From Pyxicephalus adspersus (lineage: Eukaryota > Chordata > Amphibia > Anura > Pyxicephalidae): DNA of 64,000 bases. The notes under the pieces are model-generated. The model worked only from the letters and a program-made list of their open reading frames with translations. It was not told the origin of the DNA and ran no database searches. The DNA lies in NCBI RefSeq assembly GCF_032062135.1, contig NC_092860.1, forward strand, positions 127,015,668 through 127,079,667, read 5' to 3'. A program made the translations under genes and the position numbers. Positions 33,101 to 45,100 of the stretch are shown piece by piece; position 1 is the first letter of the stretch; each line of letters opens with the position of its first letter.

Positions 33101-36100
33101 CAAAATCAAAATCTGCTATATCTAAACACTGCATAATGTTTTGTAATCACTACGTAGACTTAATCATTATTAAGTTGCACCATGGTTTCAAGTTTGTTAT
33201 ATGCAAAGTTCCAGTGCCATGGAATTGGAATACATTTTTTCCCTCACTGATTATACTTGAACTGGGCCAGAAACTCAAAATATTGAAGTCAGCTTAATGG
33301 ACAGACAGAAAACTAAGATGTCCAAAATGATGGTCCTAATCTTTCTCTTTTAGAAATGTGTTGGTGTTGCAAATAGTGGGTTCCTGTGTCCATCTTCTTC
33401 CCCTTGATATTTTCATAGTTTCACACTCACGCTGTGCATGTGGCTTCTTGGTTTCACAATGTTTTTTTGTTTGTGTCTCGTTGCATGAATGCTGCAATCC
33501 TATATATCTGTGGTCCACAACCTTTCCAACAGCGGGGCCCGGCAACACAGCACAAAAGTTTGCTACAGCCCGGTACATGTACAACCTACACCACTCTGCC
33601 ACCCTCAGCCTCCCGCCAGCACACCAGCTGAGAGTAGCAGAGCAGCCTAAGAAAACTGTTGTGCTGTCAAGCGGCAGGCCCGCCGTAAACGGCAGAGAAG
33701 TGCAAGCCCCACATACATCACTCCGCCCCTCCCAGCAGCGCCTGTGCGAAGAGAGCTGCCTGCCCCCCTGCCAGCTTCAAAGCAATGCAAGGAGCGGCGC
33801 CACCATCACCCGTGGCCCCCAACCCACCAGCCATGGACTGGCACCGGTCTGTGGCCCAGGGATTGGGGACCCCTGCTATAGTGAATTTGCACTCTGCCTG
33901 GAGAAGCACACTGTAAGCTTGCTAAGGCATTTATTGGGGATTGCATAAAATCATGTTTGGAAGGAATGAGCCCTGAGAAAAATTTTGAACTTGCTATGGT
34001 ATTCAGTGTAGGCCACACAGCACGAACTTGTTATGGGGATGCGGGAGGGTATTGGAGTCTTGAAAGTGTATACTTTAAGCCTTATATACCTTTTAATACA
34101 TCTTCTTCCCCAGTAGGTAGGCAAGTAATCTCATTTATTAGTTGTTGTAAAATATTTGTATACAACGTATTACTAAATTTTCATTTTTTCCATCTAGCTG
34201 GGTTGAAACATTTGATACATTCCTGTTTGTTCTTACTTGCTTTTATTTGATGACAAGTAAAGATCAGGTGCTTTCTGGCAAAAAAAAAATAATATTCTGA
34301 GTTTTTCACAGAGCTTCATCTTTGATATTAAAACATTGATCCTGGATGAATGCAGAGCCTGTGGCAATCTTGTGTGTTTGTCATAATATTGCAGAACACA
34401 TAGTCGGTGTAAAGCCTCAGGAAACAATTAGATTCAGCAGTCATCCGTGAGTCATTAATTAAGGGATCATGTGCAGTGTTAGCAAGCAGATTGATAGACG
34501 GTCTATATTGCTTTTATTTGCGCATAAGCTTGTCTGCACGTTATTACTTCATGTGTTATTGTAATTGTGTTACAAAAATATCACTTGCCTGCATGCTTGA
34601 AACCAAATTTAGCATTAAAGCAACACTTAAAGTAACTAATTTGCAGAGATTGTAAGCAAAACTACGCAGAAGAACAAAATGTTCTAGCAACAAACAAGGT
34701 GCAACATTTGTATCGCAATATATGCCGTCTTGTCTTATGGTATAAACTTGGAGAATGACGAACTAATGTTATGTGTTTACCAATAATTACAAGTAAATGT
34801 TTCCCAGGGACTTTATGCTTGTGATGTGCAGACTGACTCAGGATATGTTCTGGTAATTTTAAGGGGGTTTATGGTGATTTTTTTTCTTTTTTTTTTCTTT
34901 TTTTTTTTTTCCCTGCTGAATTATTTTCAGACTGGATTTTTGTAAAACCATACACTACAATCTCAGATGACACAAAATACCTGTTAATTCTATGGTTTTT
35001 ATATATATATATGCCCTGGGGGTGGTATTGTACTTTTGTGGTGGTCAGTGACTTTTTTTGATGTCCTGAGATTATTGCTTTTGGCTATACAAAATTTGTC
35101 TGTATAGATGTTACCTTTTATGCAAGTCTTGTCTTCAGTAATTACACTGGAAGCAGCTGGAATACATCACATTTCTAGCTTTGAATTTGCTACAAGAACT
35201 GGACATCACTTGAAACAGTATATCTAAATATGTTTAGAATTTGCTAACCAATGGCAAATGCTTTTTACAAAATCCAATCCATTGGATCACCCAGGTTCAT
35301 GCATGATAGTCTCTCTGCTTCAGTCTTGGAGAGCCTTATTACATTGGGCCCAATGTATGTAAAGACCAGAAGACCAAAAACTGTCTGTATCCTTACTGGA
35401 GAGTTTTTTATCCGTTGCTACTGGAACAGTGGAAGGAAATCTAAAAATAAGAATTGTCATGAATGCAATAGCTGAGGGAAAATCATCAGTCTGCATTGCT
35501 CAACCCAGAATTGTATTTTAAGCTAGATGGGAAGAAATTTTAGGTGGGTGGAAGCCCCTGTATTATGACCCAACTCTTCAGTAACCCAAAAAACAGCAGG
35601 GTGGTTGCTGAAAAGTGCTGAGTGATGCACCTGGCTAAAAGAAGCTGGGGAGAACACTGGTCTGCGATGGGAATTGCCCTCAGTTTAGGGAGATTTCCCC
35701 TTTTTTTGCTATTGTGCTCCAGAAATGAAGTGAAATAGCCCTAGCGAAAGGAAAAAATTATTTAACTGGTTGGTTTTCAATAATTTGGTGCAAAAAAAGT
35801 TAAAAAAAAAAAGTATGGCTTAACATACACATTAATGATTACAGAGGGGGCAGACCAGGGTCTGTTTTTTTTTTTATTCGCTAATCTATCTCCTATACCT
35901 TAAGCCCTACCTCTGTGAGGCGAGTGTCTGAACTGATGACCTTGTCCTTCATGAAACCCTTTATTGTTTTTGCATAGGGGCAAGGTGGTGTTGAGGCCCG
36001 GAACTTTTTACCTAAAGTAGTTTCTGCTTTCTACAGGGACTTTTCCTTCACAATCTCCCTATTTAGCTTTAGTTCACGAGAAGGAAATTTCCCTCCATTT

Positions 36101-39100
36101 TCAAATAATGGTTTGGTGTCTGCGAGTCCATTCCACTGCTTATAAAGACTGATTTCTCTTTTTTTCATCTGGATTGCTGAACCCCAAATAGGTGCACTGG
36201 TTTCTTGTTCCACCATCTGTAGGGGGCCCAACATCGCTGAAGCTTATGGTCTCATTCTTTGTTTTCCTCTTTTTCTTTTACATTCTACTAGACCTGTAAA
36301 TTCTTCTTTGGCATTTGAGATTTGCAAGGCTGCCACTCTGTTTACAAATTTACTATTTTTACCATGTGGAAATTTTTATTTCACCAGATTCCAGCTTTGG
36401 CTGTTTTGGACATCCTGAAATTTAAATCTTCTTGTGTCCCTTAATGTATTTTGGGAATTTGGTACTTCAAATTAATTTAAAATTATTACTTGTATTCAGT
36501 TAAGAGTTTAGGTTTCCCCATCTATCTTTCTTCTTTCTTATAATCATGCATTTGTTTCTACTTTGCTAATTTACAGAGAGTAAAAGAAATGTATTAAAAC
36601 AATTGATATTTTAATTGCAGATGAAGAAGATTTTGAAACCTTTAAAAAGAAACCAAAGGAAAATGGGAGATCTGCAATTCCTCCCCCTGCAAAGCCTCAA
36701 GTCACAACCACCAAAAGCCAACCAGCCAAAGCCAAAACTCCTGACAAACGGGTGTGTACGTCAGTGGAGGATTTCTTTGGTATGGGCAACATTAGGCGAT
36801 CAAACAAGAAACTTGTGGAAGTCAAGAAGGAAAAGGTACTTTTGTTTTCTTTTACTAGGGGGTTATGTGATATTGTAATATCAATCTTGATAATACACAA
36901 GATTCCAATGTATATCTTTTATATTTTGCACGTTAAAAAACAAGCTTTAAAATCAAAGACTTATCAAATATTATAATAAAAAGAAGATTCCTTGTGATTT
37001 TGTGCTTCAAACACCCTGTATCCCCATTGAAGATTGAAAAGAGTTTCATTGTGCTTTAATTCAATTTTGGTTATAGGTTTTAAATATTTTTATTTTCCCA
37101 ATGCACAGCCTAGGAAAAGCAGTTCTGATTCTGGAATGGATGATGAAGCCATTGCTAGACAGTTACAGCTTGCAGAGGATGAAGAGGTGAGTGAAATCAT
37201 TTATATTCTGATTTACTATTTTTACCAAAATTTGAATGAAACACTTGAAAGAAATGGCAGTGTAATAGCTTGCCTTTAAATAAACTGATTGATAATTAGT
37301 CTCTAACTTTGCAATTCTTCAAAAATGTCTGCTAGGTCTTCTCCGTATGTGCAGTTTGCCTATACATGGAAAATTGAGCTGTCAGTAAGTGGCCTGATCT
37401 GCAACAAGTTGGCCCATTTACTGTAATGGCTACATTTGGTAGAGATGTTGCCAACCAACCACTTATTTACCGAATAGAAGCAGCAGTAGGAGAACAAAAT
37501 ACATGTGTTGGTGTGGCCTTTGTACAGCTGCTTCATCATATTGTCTGATCTAAATCTAGGTGGTTATTCTTTGCATTTAAAAGTCAATGGCTCTCCTACT
37601 CTGGAAAGCTGTAAACAGGGAAGGCCTTAGGCTATGTACACACGTCAGATGATTCTCGTCTGAATTTTGGTTCAGAGCTAGTATCGAACGAGAATCCAAC
37701 ATCGGCGTCAGCGTCTGACATTGTTCATGGATCCATCCTGGAGGATCCACGAAGAACCGTAATGCAAGTTAGGGGCAGAGAGCGCAGCAGGGTGCCGCTT
37801 GCTCGTTCTCCCCTCTTCATAGAGCGCTCGTTCATTCATCTTTCAGTCTTTTGTCGTTGGAAAGAATCATGAAAGTTCCTTTCAAAGGACAAAAATCGGA
37901 CTTGTACGCAGCCTAAGACAGTCTTTTTCTATTTGCAAATAGCATACTTCTGGGTGTTTACCACTCCCATCAGGCATGTTATGGAATGACTTTTAACATC
38001 AGATGAATTTTAAAACCAGATCAACAACTGCTCGGAATAAATTATGTAGACTTGATCCACTTTTGAAGATTTAAGGAATATTCCATAACTAAACCTCTGG
38101 TGTTCTAAATGCATAGCACATTGATGTTAGAAATGTTGAGAGGTAATGGTATTGTCTGCTTAGAAAAAGAAATAAAATCTTGAAAATGATATGCTCTGCA
38201 ACATACATTTTCTTACATACAGATGGCAATGTGTCTACATTCAGAATGCAATACAATTGCATTGCAAGTATTTTATATACTTTTTGACCAGTGTAAATGT
38301 GGTTTAAATAGTAAGAGTAATATTGCTTATTATCACAATTTTTCTCCTCGGTTCCAGCTTTATTTTTCAATGTTTATTGAATAACCCCCAAAGATGTCAG
38401 GACTAAGGTTACAAAACATGCACCTAATGGTAATATTCCCTAAAGGTGTGTTTTGTAACTGAGCTAGGACTAACATGTTTACATCTTGATGGGACTTTGT
38501 CTTCACATATTTAATGATGGATTGCAATCTGCATTTGCTAAAAAAAAAAGTTATACGCTTTCAAACGCCACAGTCTCTAATTGGGAAATAAGGTTTATAT
38601 TTAATATGGGATGTTTGAATTGATGCATCAAGTTTCTCAAGTAGGGTGTTAAAATATAACACTTTACAGATTATAATGTGTCCCATCAGTGCATGCTTAG
38701 GTTTGAGTTATTATTTAACATCTGCCCTTTAATACGCTTATTACCCTGGAAGATCCACTTCATGTGCTTTTATTATTCTTTGCAAATCTTCCTCCTAAAA
38801 TGGCTTTGTGCACATTATAACAAACCTGTGCCTCAGCAGACCTTTACACAGATTACAGCTGTACATTTATTTCCTTTACTCACCTCATTTTGCCACTTCA
38901 GTAAGTTTTAGTTTTCAGCAGTTTTAATGGATGCATCACCTGACAGAGAAATGGGCAACTAATACCCACAATAGTTAGGATTTTCCTACCTGCCTGTGCA
39001 CTCAATCTGAAGTTTTGAAGACCTCAATAATTATTCATTGTGGTAATTTCTGTGTCCTTTCCTTCCCATGTTAAAAACAAAGCAATTATTCTTTCAGCTG

Positions 39101-42100
39101 GTTTCCCCATTAGTTTATTTTCATAATATTGATAATCTTTGTAATGTTTGTGGCAGCTGCGTTGAAGTGGCAGTAATTATAGAGATATTACTTAAAAAGG
39201 GTTTATATTATTTCAGCAAGTAAGTCTAGGTTGCCAGCAAATATACCAAACTAAATTTTTCTTTAAAAAACTTTTTTTCAAAATATTTTTCCCCCCTTAT
39301 TACAGCTGGAAAGACAACTTCATGAAGATGAGGAGTTTGCCCGAACATTGGCAATGATAGATGATATGCCAAAGGATAAGGTGAGATGAGCAAAGAATCA
39401 AAAGAACCTCCATTGTTCATAGATCATAAAGGTATCTGACATGTCTTGGAAATGTCTCAATCGATTATTGTTCAGTCAGATCCTGAAGCATTGGCACATA
39501 CACTTTATCTTGTGTGAATATATAGCACTGAATTTGCATCTCAAGTAATTAAAAAGAATCAGTACTAAAGTATCTACTATGCATTGATTGCAGTGTAGTT
39601 GTACAGTTGATTGACATTTAATTGGCAATCAACACTGAAGTCACTCAAATAACAAAGGGTTGTATTGAAGTCTTCATGTATAGCTAGCTAAAAAAAAAAT
39701 TTTCATCGTAAGATATGTCTGTGAAGTTGAAAATGAACAGATGCCAAAATTAGAATGGCTGCTATAAGCAGCACCAGGTTTTCCACTAATTTCCTTACAC
39801 ATTGTCTGCAGGATTTTAACATGTAACTGTACACGGTTCACTTGGCTTTTAATTTCAGTATGGCTTTTTTGGCTTTTTCTGTGACAATGACTGTAAAGGA
39901 TCCTTAGCATCTTTGAATCCACCAGCTCCTAATTCTTTTAGTTTGATCAGTAATTCCCAGGTTTGTTTAAATTGATTGCTTATGCCAGAGTTTTCCTGGA
40001 GTGAGTTACTAGAATTGAAAACCTTTCCTAATAAAAAATAAATTTGTGGCTAAGTTTGTGGAATGTAGAGCAAGCAATAAAACCTGTTTGATTGCAATAT
40101 GTACTATCTCTAATTATCCTTTTCAACTGTGGGTGTTTCTTCTCATGATTGGGTAAAATACACAGTAAAAAATCTTCACCTTCTTGTACTGAACCCTCTT
40201 TGTCTGTAGCTTTTACAATAACAATATTGGATGGAGGATTGAAAAACTGAAGACATCAACATTTTCAGTTAGCTTGTTTTTCAGTCTGAATTTTAAGTAC
40301 CAGATCTCTGGTTTGCCAGATTTAGGTAATTTGCTACTGAATTCTACTTAACTTGATGCAAAATTGTATTACAAAATATCCTAAGAATAGGAAAATTTTA
40401 ATGAGTAATTAAAGTAATTGTTCCTAGCCAACTAATGAAGCATTTTACCCAAGCATACACTTTACTGAGTAACATGTATGTCTACATTATATAGGTACAA
40501 AAAGTCAGCCCGAAGAAGCCGAGCTCAACAGTCACTGAAACAAGCCCTGCAAAGGAAAAAAGCATTTCTTCAGGTAAGTGACAGAGCATAAAATATACAA
40601 TTTGACTAAAAGTGACCGAAATGAAAGGAATTCCTATGTTCTAGGAGACTATCTTTATTTTTATTTCTCATTCTTTAAACAAGTAGTAAATTAAACCTGT
40701 TTTTGTTGACAGGAGGCATGGCCCAAAGATATAATCTCTTATTTTTGTGAACTGGTGGTTTAGGCTTCGTACACACGTCAGATGATTCTCATGCGTTTAT
40801 TGCCTCAGGGCTGGTATCGGACGAGAATCTGACGTGTGTACATCGCTCATCCCTCCTGGTGGATCCATGACCTGCTGCTCCCTTGTCGTCCCCCCGAACC
40901 CCTCCATAGAGCTGAGAGGTGCTGTATGTACAGCGCTCATTCTTGCATCCTTCACTCGTTTTTAAGGATTGTGAAAGATTCTTTCCAACGACAAAAGTCT
41001 AATGTGTGTACACAGCCTTAGGAGTGATGTTGCAGAAATTTTTTCTTGGAGCCAGTTCTCTGGTCCCTGCAGGTGCTTTTTTTTCAACTAACAGGTGTCA
41101 TCTGCAAGTCTTCCATATTACACCTGCCGTGACAATTCCGAGACAATGTTGTGACAGTCTAATATCACAACATTGTCTACTGTTGCAGTTGGCTGTCAGA
41201 AAAAAAAAAAAAAGCTTTCACTTCGACAACTTGTCTGTTGTGTATACCTATCAGGGTCTTAAGTGGTAGAAAAATAAACGTTAGTAAGTGTTCTGTGCTA
41301 AGCATTTGCAAGTTGTCACCTTCAGGCTGCTGGTGTACTGAGCTGGATCAGATACAAATCAGAGACTCTGTGTCCCTGAACTGTATCTGATTTCCATAGG
41401 GGAAGATCTCAAGGGTGAGTGGTTGTCTAAAAGACCATTGATGTTTTCAAAAAGTGTGCCTGTCAGCAAAAAAATAAAAATAAAAAAAAAACTGTAAAAA
41501 TACTTATTTTCTGGATGCACTCTTCTATGTATACTACCCTTTGCCAAACTCCTTACAGTTCTCTCCTCCACATATTGCCCTTGTCAGGACCTCCACACTC
41601 CTGCACATAACGTAATTGGGGTATTGTAGGTTATTCTCATTATTTGTCCTTGAATTCAATGAGTGTTAGTTACCTCTGCCTCTGTAGTATGGCTCAAGTA
41701 CTATCCAGTGCAAAAAAAAAAGTGTGGCTTATCCAGTAATAGCTTTTTGGAAGCAGTACTTCTAGTGTTTTCAGATTTATCTGTCAGGAAGGGGAAGGAA
41801 ATTAAGAGGAATTGGTATGTCTCTGAACAGTTATTCTCATCTAAAGGCAACGCGACTTCAAAGAAGACATCTCCAGTAAAAACTAGCTCCAAGCTGGCCC
41901 TTATGAAACAAAAGGATGAAGCACACAAAAAGGAGAAGGATAAATCCAGCCCTGTTAGTAAAGCAAAAGTTACCACTCCAAAGAAGGAGCAGCCGAATGC
42001 TGTGGTTCTGTCACCGAAGAAGGAGCAGCCGAAAGCTGCGGTTATCTCGCCAAAAAAAGAGTTTACCACACCAGTACGATCATCTCAGAGACCCTCGGAG

Positions 42101-45100
42101 GTAAGAATCTTGGCCTTCCATTTACTTTATCCATAGAAAAAGCAAACCTGACAGATTTTAAATCCTAACTATCTGCCAACTGTCTGCAAATTGCATCCTA
42201 AGAACTTTTTGTTTCTGAAGTGAAGCTTCAGTTTTGTTTTGTTTTTTTAAATAAAGATGTGGTTACTTTCACAGCTCCCATCCAAGTGACACAAAAAATG
42301 ATTAAACCTGGTAGCAGAGAATTTTCTTCATATCTTGGTGACATGTCAGGTCATCTTAAAAATTACAAGTGTTCAAAGTGTGGCGCAACAGCGCGAAAAG
42401 GCTATAAAATAGCAGCTAGCATTAGTGTGTAGGTGCCTTGCATCTAATTAGGCAGCAAATTTAAAAGGAAGTTTGCTGTAAAACATCTCAATACCTGAAA
42501 AGATTGTCCCTGCTGCAATGCTCTGCACTGTACCAAAATTGAAGAGAAAGTGGAAGTAGTAATACTCCTGCATTGGTATGAATGCAGCAATAATGGCCCC
42601 AACATAGATATTAGTGACCACATTAATAACTCCAATATCGATGTCAGAGGCTGCAGTAATACTAAAGAACCCCTACACTAGGTTGAGTGGTTGCAGTCCC
42701 CCCACCCCTTGACGTCACATACCTGATCAAATTCTCTCAGTTCTCCCACAAATGGGTCTGGCACTGTATATAAGTTGGGTAGTCTCTTGACCGTTCAGAT
42801 TTTGTTTTGTTTTTTCCTGAAATAGTAGACCTGATTTATCACAGCTCTCCAGCAAACTTTAAATGGAATTTTTCAAAATAGTTTATTTGCTAGCAAATTT
42901 TTTGATTCCACCCAGACCCATTCCAGGTTTGCTGGATCACCCAGCTTCACAGATGAAAGTGTATCTTCTTCCGCCTTGGAGATTCATTGAACTTCCAATA
43001 TTCACAGCCAATTTTTGTGAACACCAGCAATTGCATGTTGGACAGAAAGGAAAATCTAAGCCTAGGACAGAGACCTTTCTCAGGGAATGATTGACTTTGT
43101 TGCTTTTTAACCTAATGTAACCTAATATTTTGGATTTGCCAAGCTGCTGCATGTTCCAGAGTTGGATCACACATGGGTTTTTTCCAGTTTTACATGAAGC
43201 ACATATAAGGTTTTTAACAATGATTATCTATAACAGACCAGTCCTGAAGATTCTGAAAAGAAACGGGGAAACTATATGGCATATAGAAATTATCTTAATC
43301 GAGAAGGTCCTAAAGCTTTGGGATCCAAGGAAATTCCCCAGGTAAGAAAATATTTAAAAAAATAATTTCAATAAGTATTATATTACAATTGTGGCACATG
43401 AAGTCATTGCATCAAGGGTTACAAACGCTGGAGCTTTAATTGTATAATTTACCATAAATATATATATAAATCTTTTCTGAATTCTTTTACTAATCTGAAT
43501 GTTTATTTGAACATAATGTACAGGTCATCAGCAATACTTGTGATGTGGGGAACACAGGAGATTGACACTATGGGCCTGATTTATTAAAGCTCTCCAAGGC
43601 TGGAGACAATACACTTTCATCAGTGAAGCTGGGAGATCCAGCAAACCTGGAATGGATTTCTTCAAAGTCTTTCAATTTGCTAGCAAATGGTTTCAATCCT
43701 GGACCAGATCCATTCTAGGTTTGCTGGATCACCCAGCTTCACTGGTGAAAGGGTATCCTCTCCAGCCTTGGAGAGCTTTAATAAATCAGGTCCTATGCTG
43801 TCAAACAAGTACCCTAATCCTATCTACCTATACCTGGATACCCAATCTTAACTCCCTGTGGAATGTGATATCAGAGCAGAATTTACAGGTACACACCTTA
43901 CAATTGGTGAAAAAATGCAAAAAGATTGGCTACTCAGTGGAAGACTGTAAATGAGCTTTGAAAGCCTTTTGGCATATACAGTGGGTATAAAATAAAAATT
44001 ACTCCTTCCTTTTGTTAATGTAAGGGGTGATTATTTTCTATATCCTTTGAAGGGGCACTAATAATGGCGCTTACCGCTTCCAGTATCTTTATATTCATGG
44101 AAGAGGATCCAGTTGCTTACTGGAGGTTATTCTTCTTTTCTTTCTGAAAGTTATTTCTTCTCCTAGTTCCCAGAGGAAAGCAAGGCTTAATGCATGTTCT
44201 GTGTATTGTTTTTACCCTATTGTATCTTTCTTTTATGTTTGTATGTTTTGAATTGTTGCACAGGTCACCTTTTTGGAAGAATAAATATAAAATGTATCAC
44301 TTTGGGGGGAAACAAAAATGCCGCTTACACATTTATCTTTCATTCTGGTTCCAGTGATAATATGAATTTATAATAAGGCACTTTTATTCATTGTGTTTAG
44401 AAACAATAATTACCTGATTTTTGCCTTCTCTTTGTTATTAGGGTGCAGACAATTGCATGGAGGGCTTGACCTTTGTCATAACTGGAGTCCTGGAGTCCAT
44501 GGAGCGAGATGAAGCCAAGTCATTAGTAGAACGTTATGGAGGAAAGGTAACGGGAAACGTCAGCAAAAAGACCAATTATCTTATCATGGGCCGTGATGCT
44601 GGGGAGTCCAAACGTGTGAAGGTAAATGTTTTTTTTTTGTTTTATTTGTTTTGCAAAGCCAAAAAAAAATTGTGAAGCTGAAGCGGCCTTTAAAATTCAT
44701 TACTGACATAAAGTAACTTTAAGATAGAGAAATAACGCTTATTGACAGGATGTACAAATCTAAATGAAGTAAAACAATTAGGAGCAGATCTACTTTTCTT
44801 TGTATGTATGAAGTTCATTGTTATTGGAATCATTTTAAATGCAAATGTTTTCATACAGGCAGAAAGCTTTGGGACCAAAATTATTGATGAGGATGGCCTA
44901 ATTGACTTAATTCGCACCTTACCTGGAAAGAAATCCAAGTATGTGATAGCAGCTGAAGCAGAGGTAAGTGTGGCAAGTCACCCCAGAGTCTAATTAGTGT
45001 AAATATGTAATAAATAATAAAGGTAAATATGAAATATATGTATGTATATACTGTTTTTCTGTTTTAGGGGAAAGTAAAAACTGAAAAGACACCAGAAAAG

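Larger units (their letters stand above)
24777..36620 (+). other. RFC1 intron 3, 11.8 kb, transposon-rich
   Basis: The longest intron. It holds a hairpin-bearing repeat (25,962-26,330), piggyBac-like MITEs (27,385-27,615 and 29,663-29,986), a hAT transposase pseudogene (27,690-28,300), a Tc1 remnant (30,040-30,420), an inverted relative of the hairpin repeat (30,427-30,925), a GC-rich hAT-like element (33,508-33,875) and a DIRS-like fragment (35,940-36,400). The human gene has an extra phase 1-1 exon here; I could not find its counterpart. Confidence 0.7.

Noticed and set aside
33358..33948. 196-codon open frame, the longest without N
   Set aside because: It coincides with a GC-rich hAT-like element, where stops are rare by composition. 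No protein motif or splice context is seen.
34931..34985. Possible missing RFC1 exon after a strong T-rich acceptor
   Set aside because: It reads KPYTTISDD, faintly like human DPVTYISET, but the only nearby GT donor gives phase 2, which breaks the frame of exon 4.
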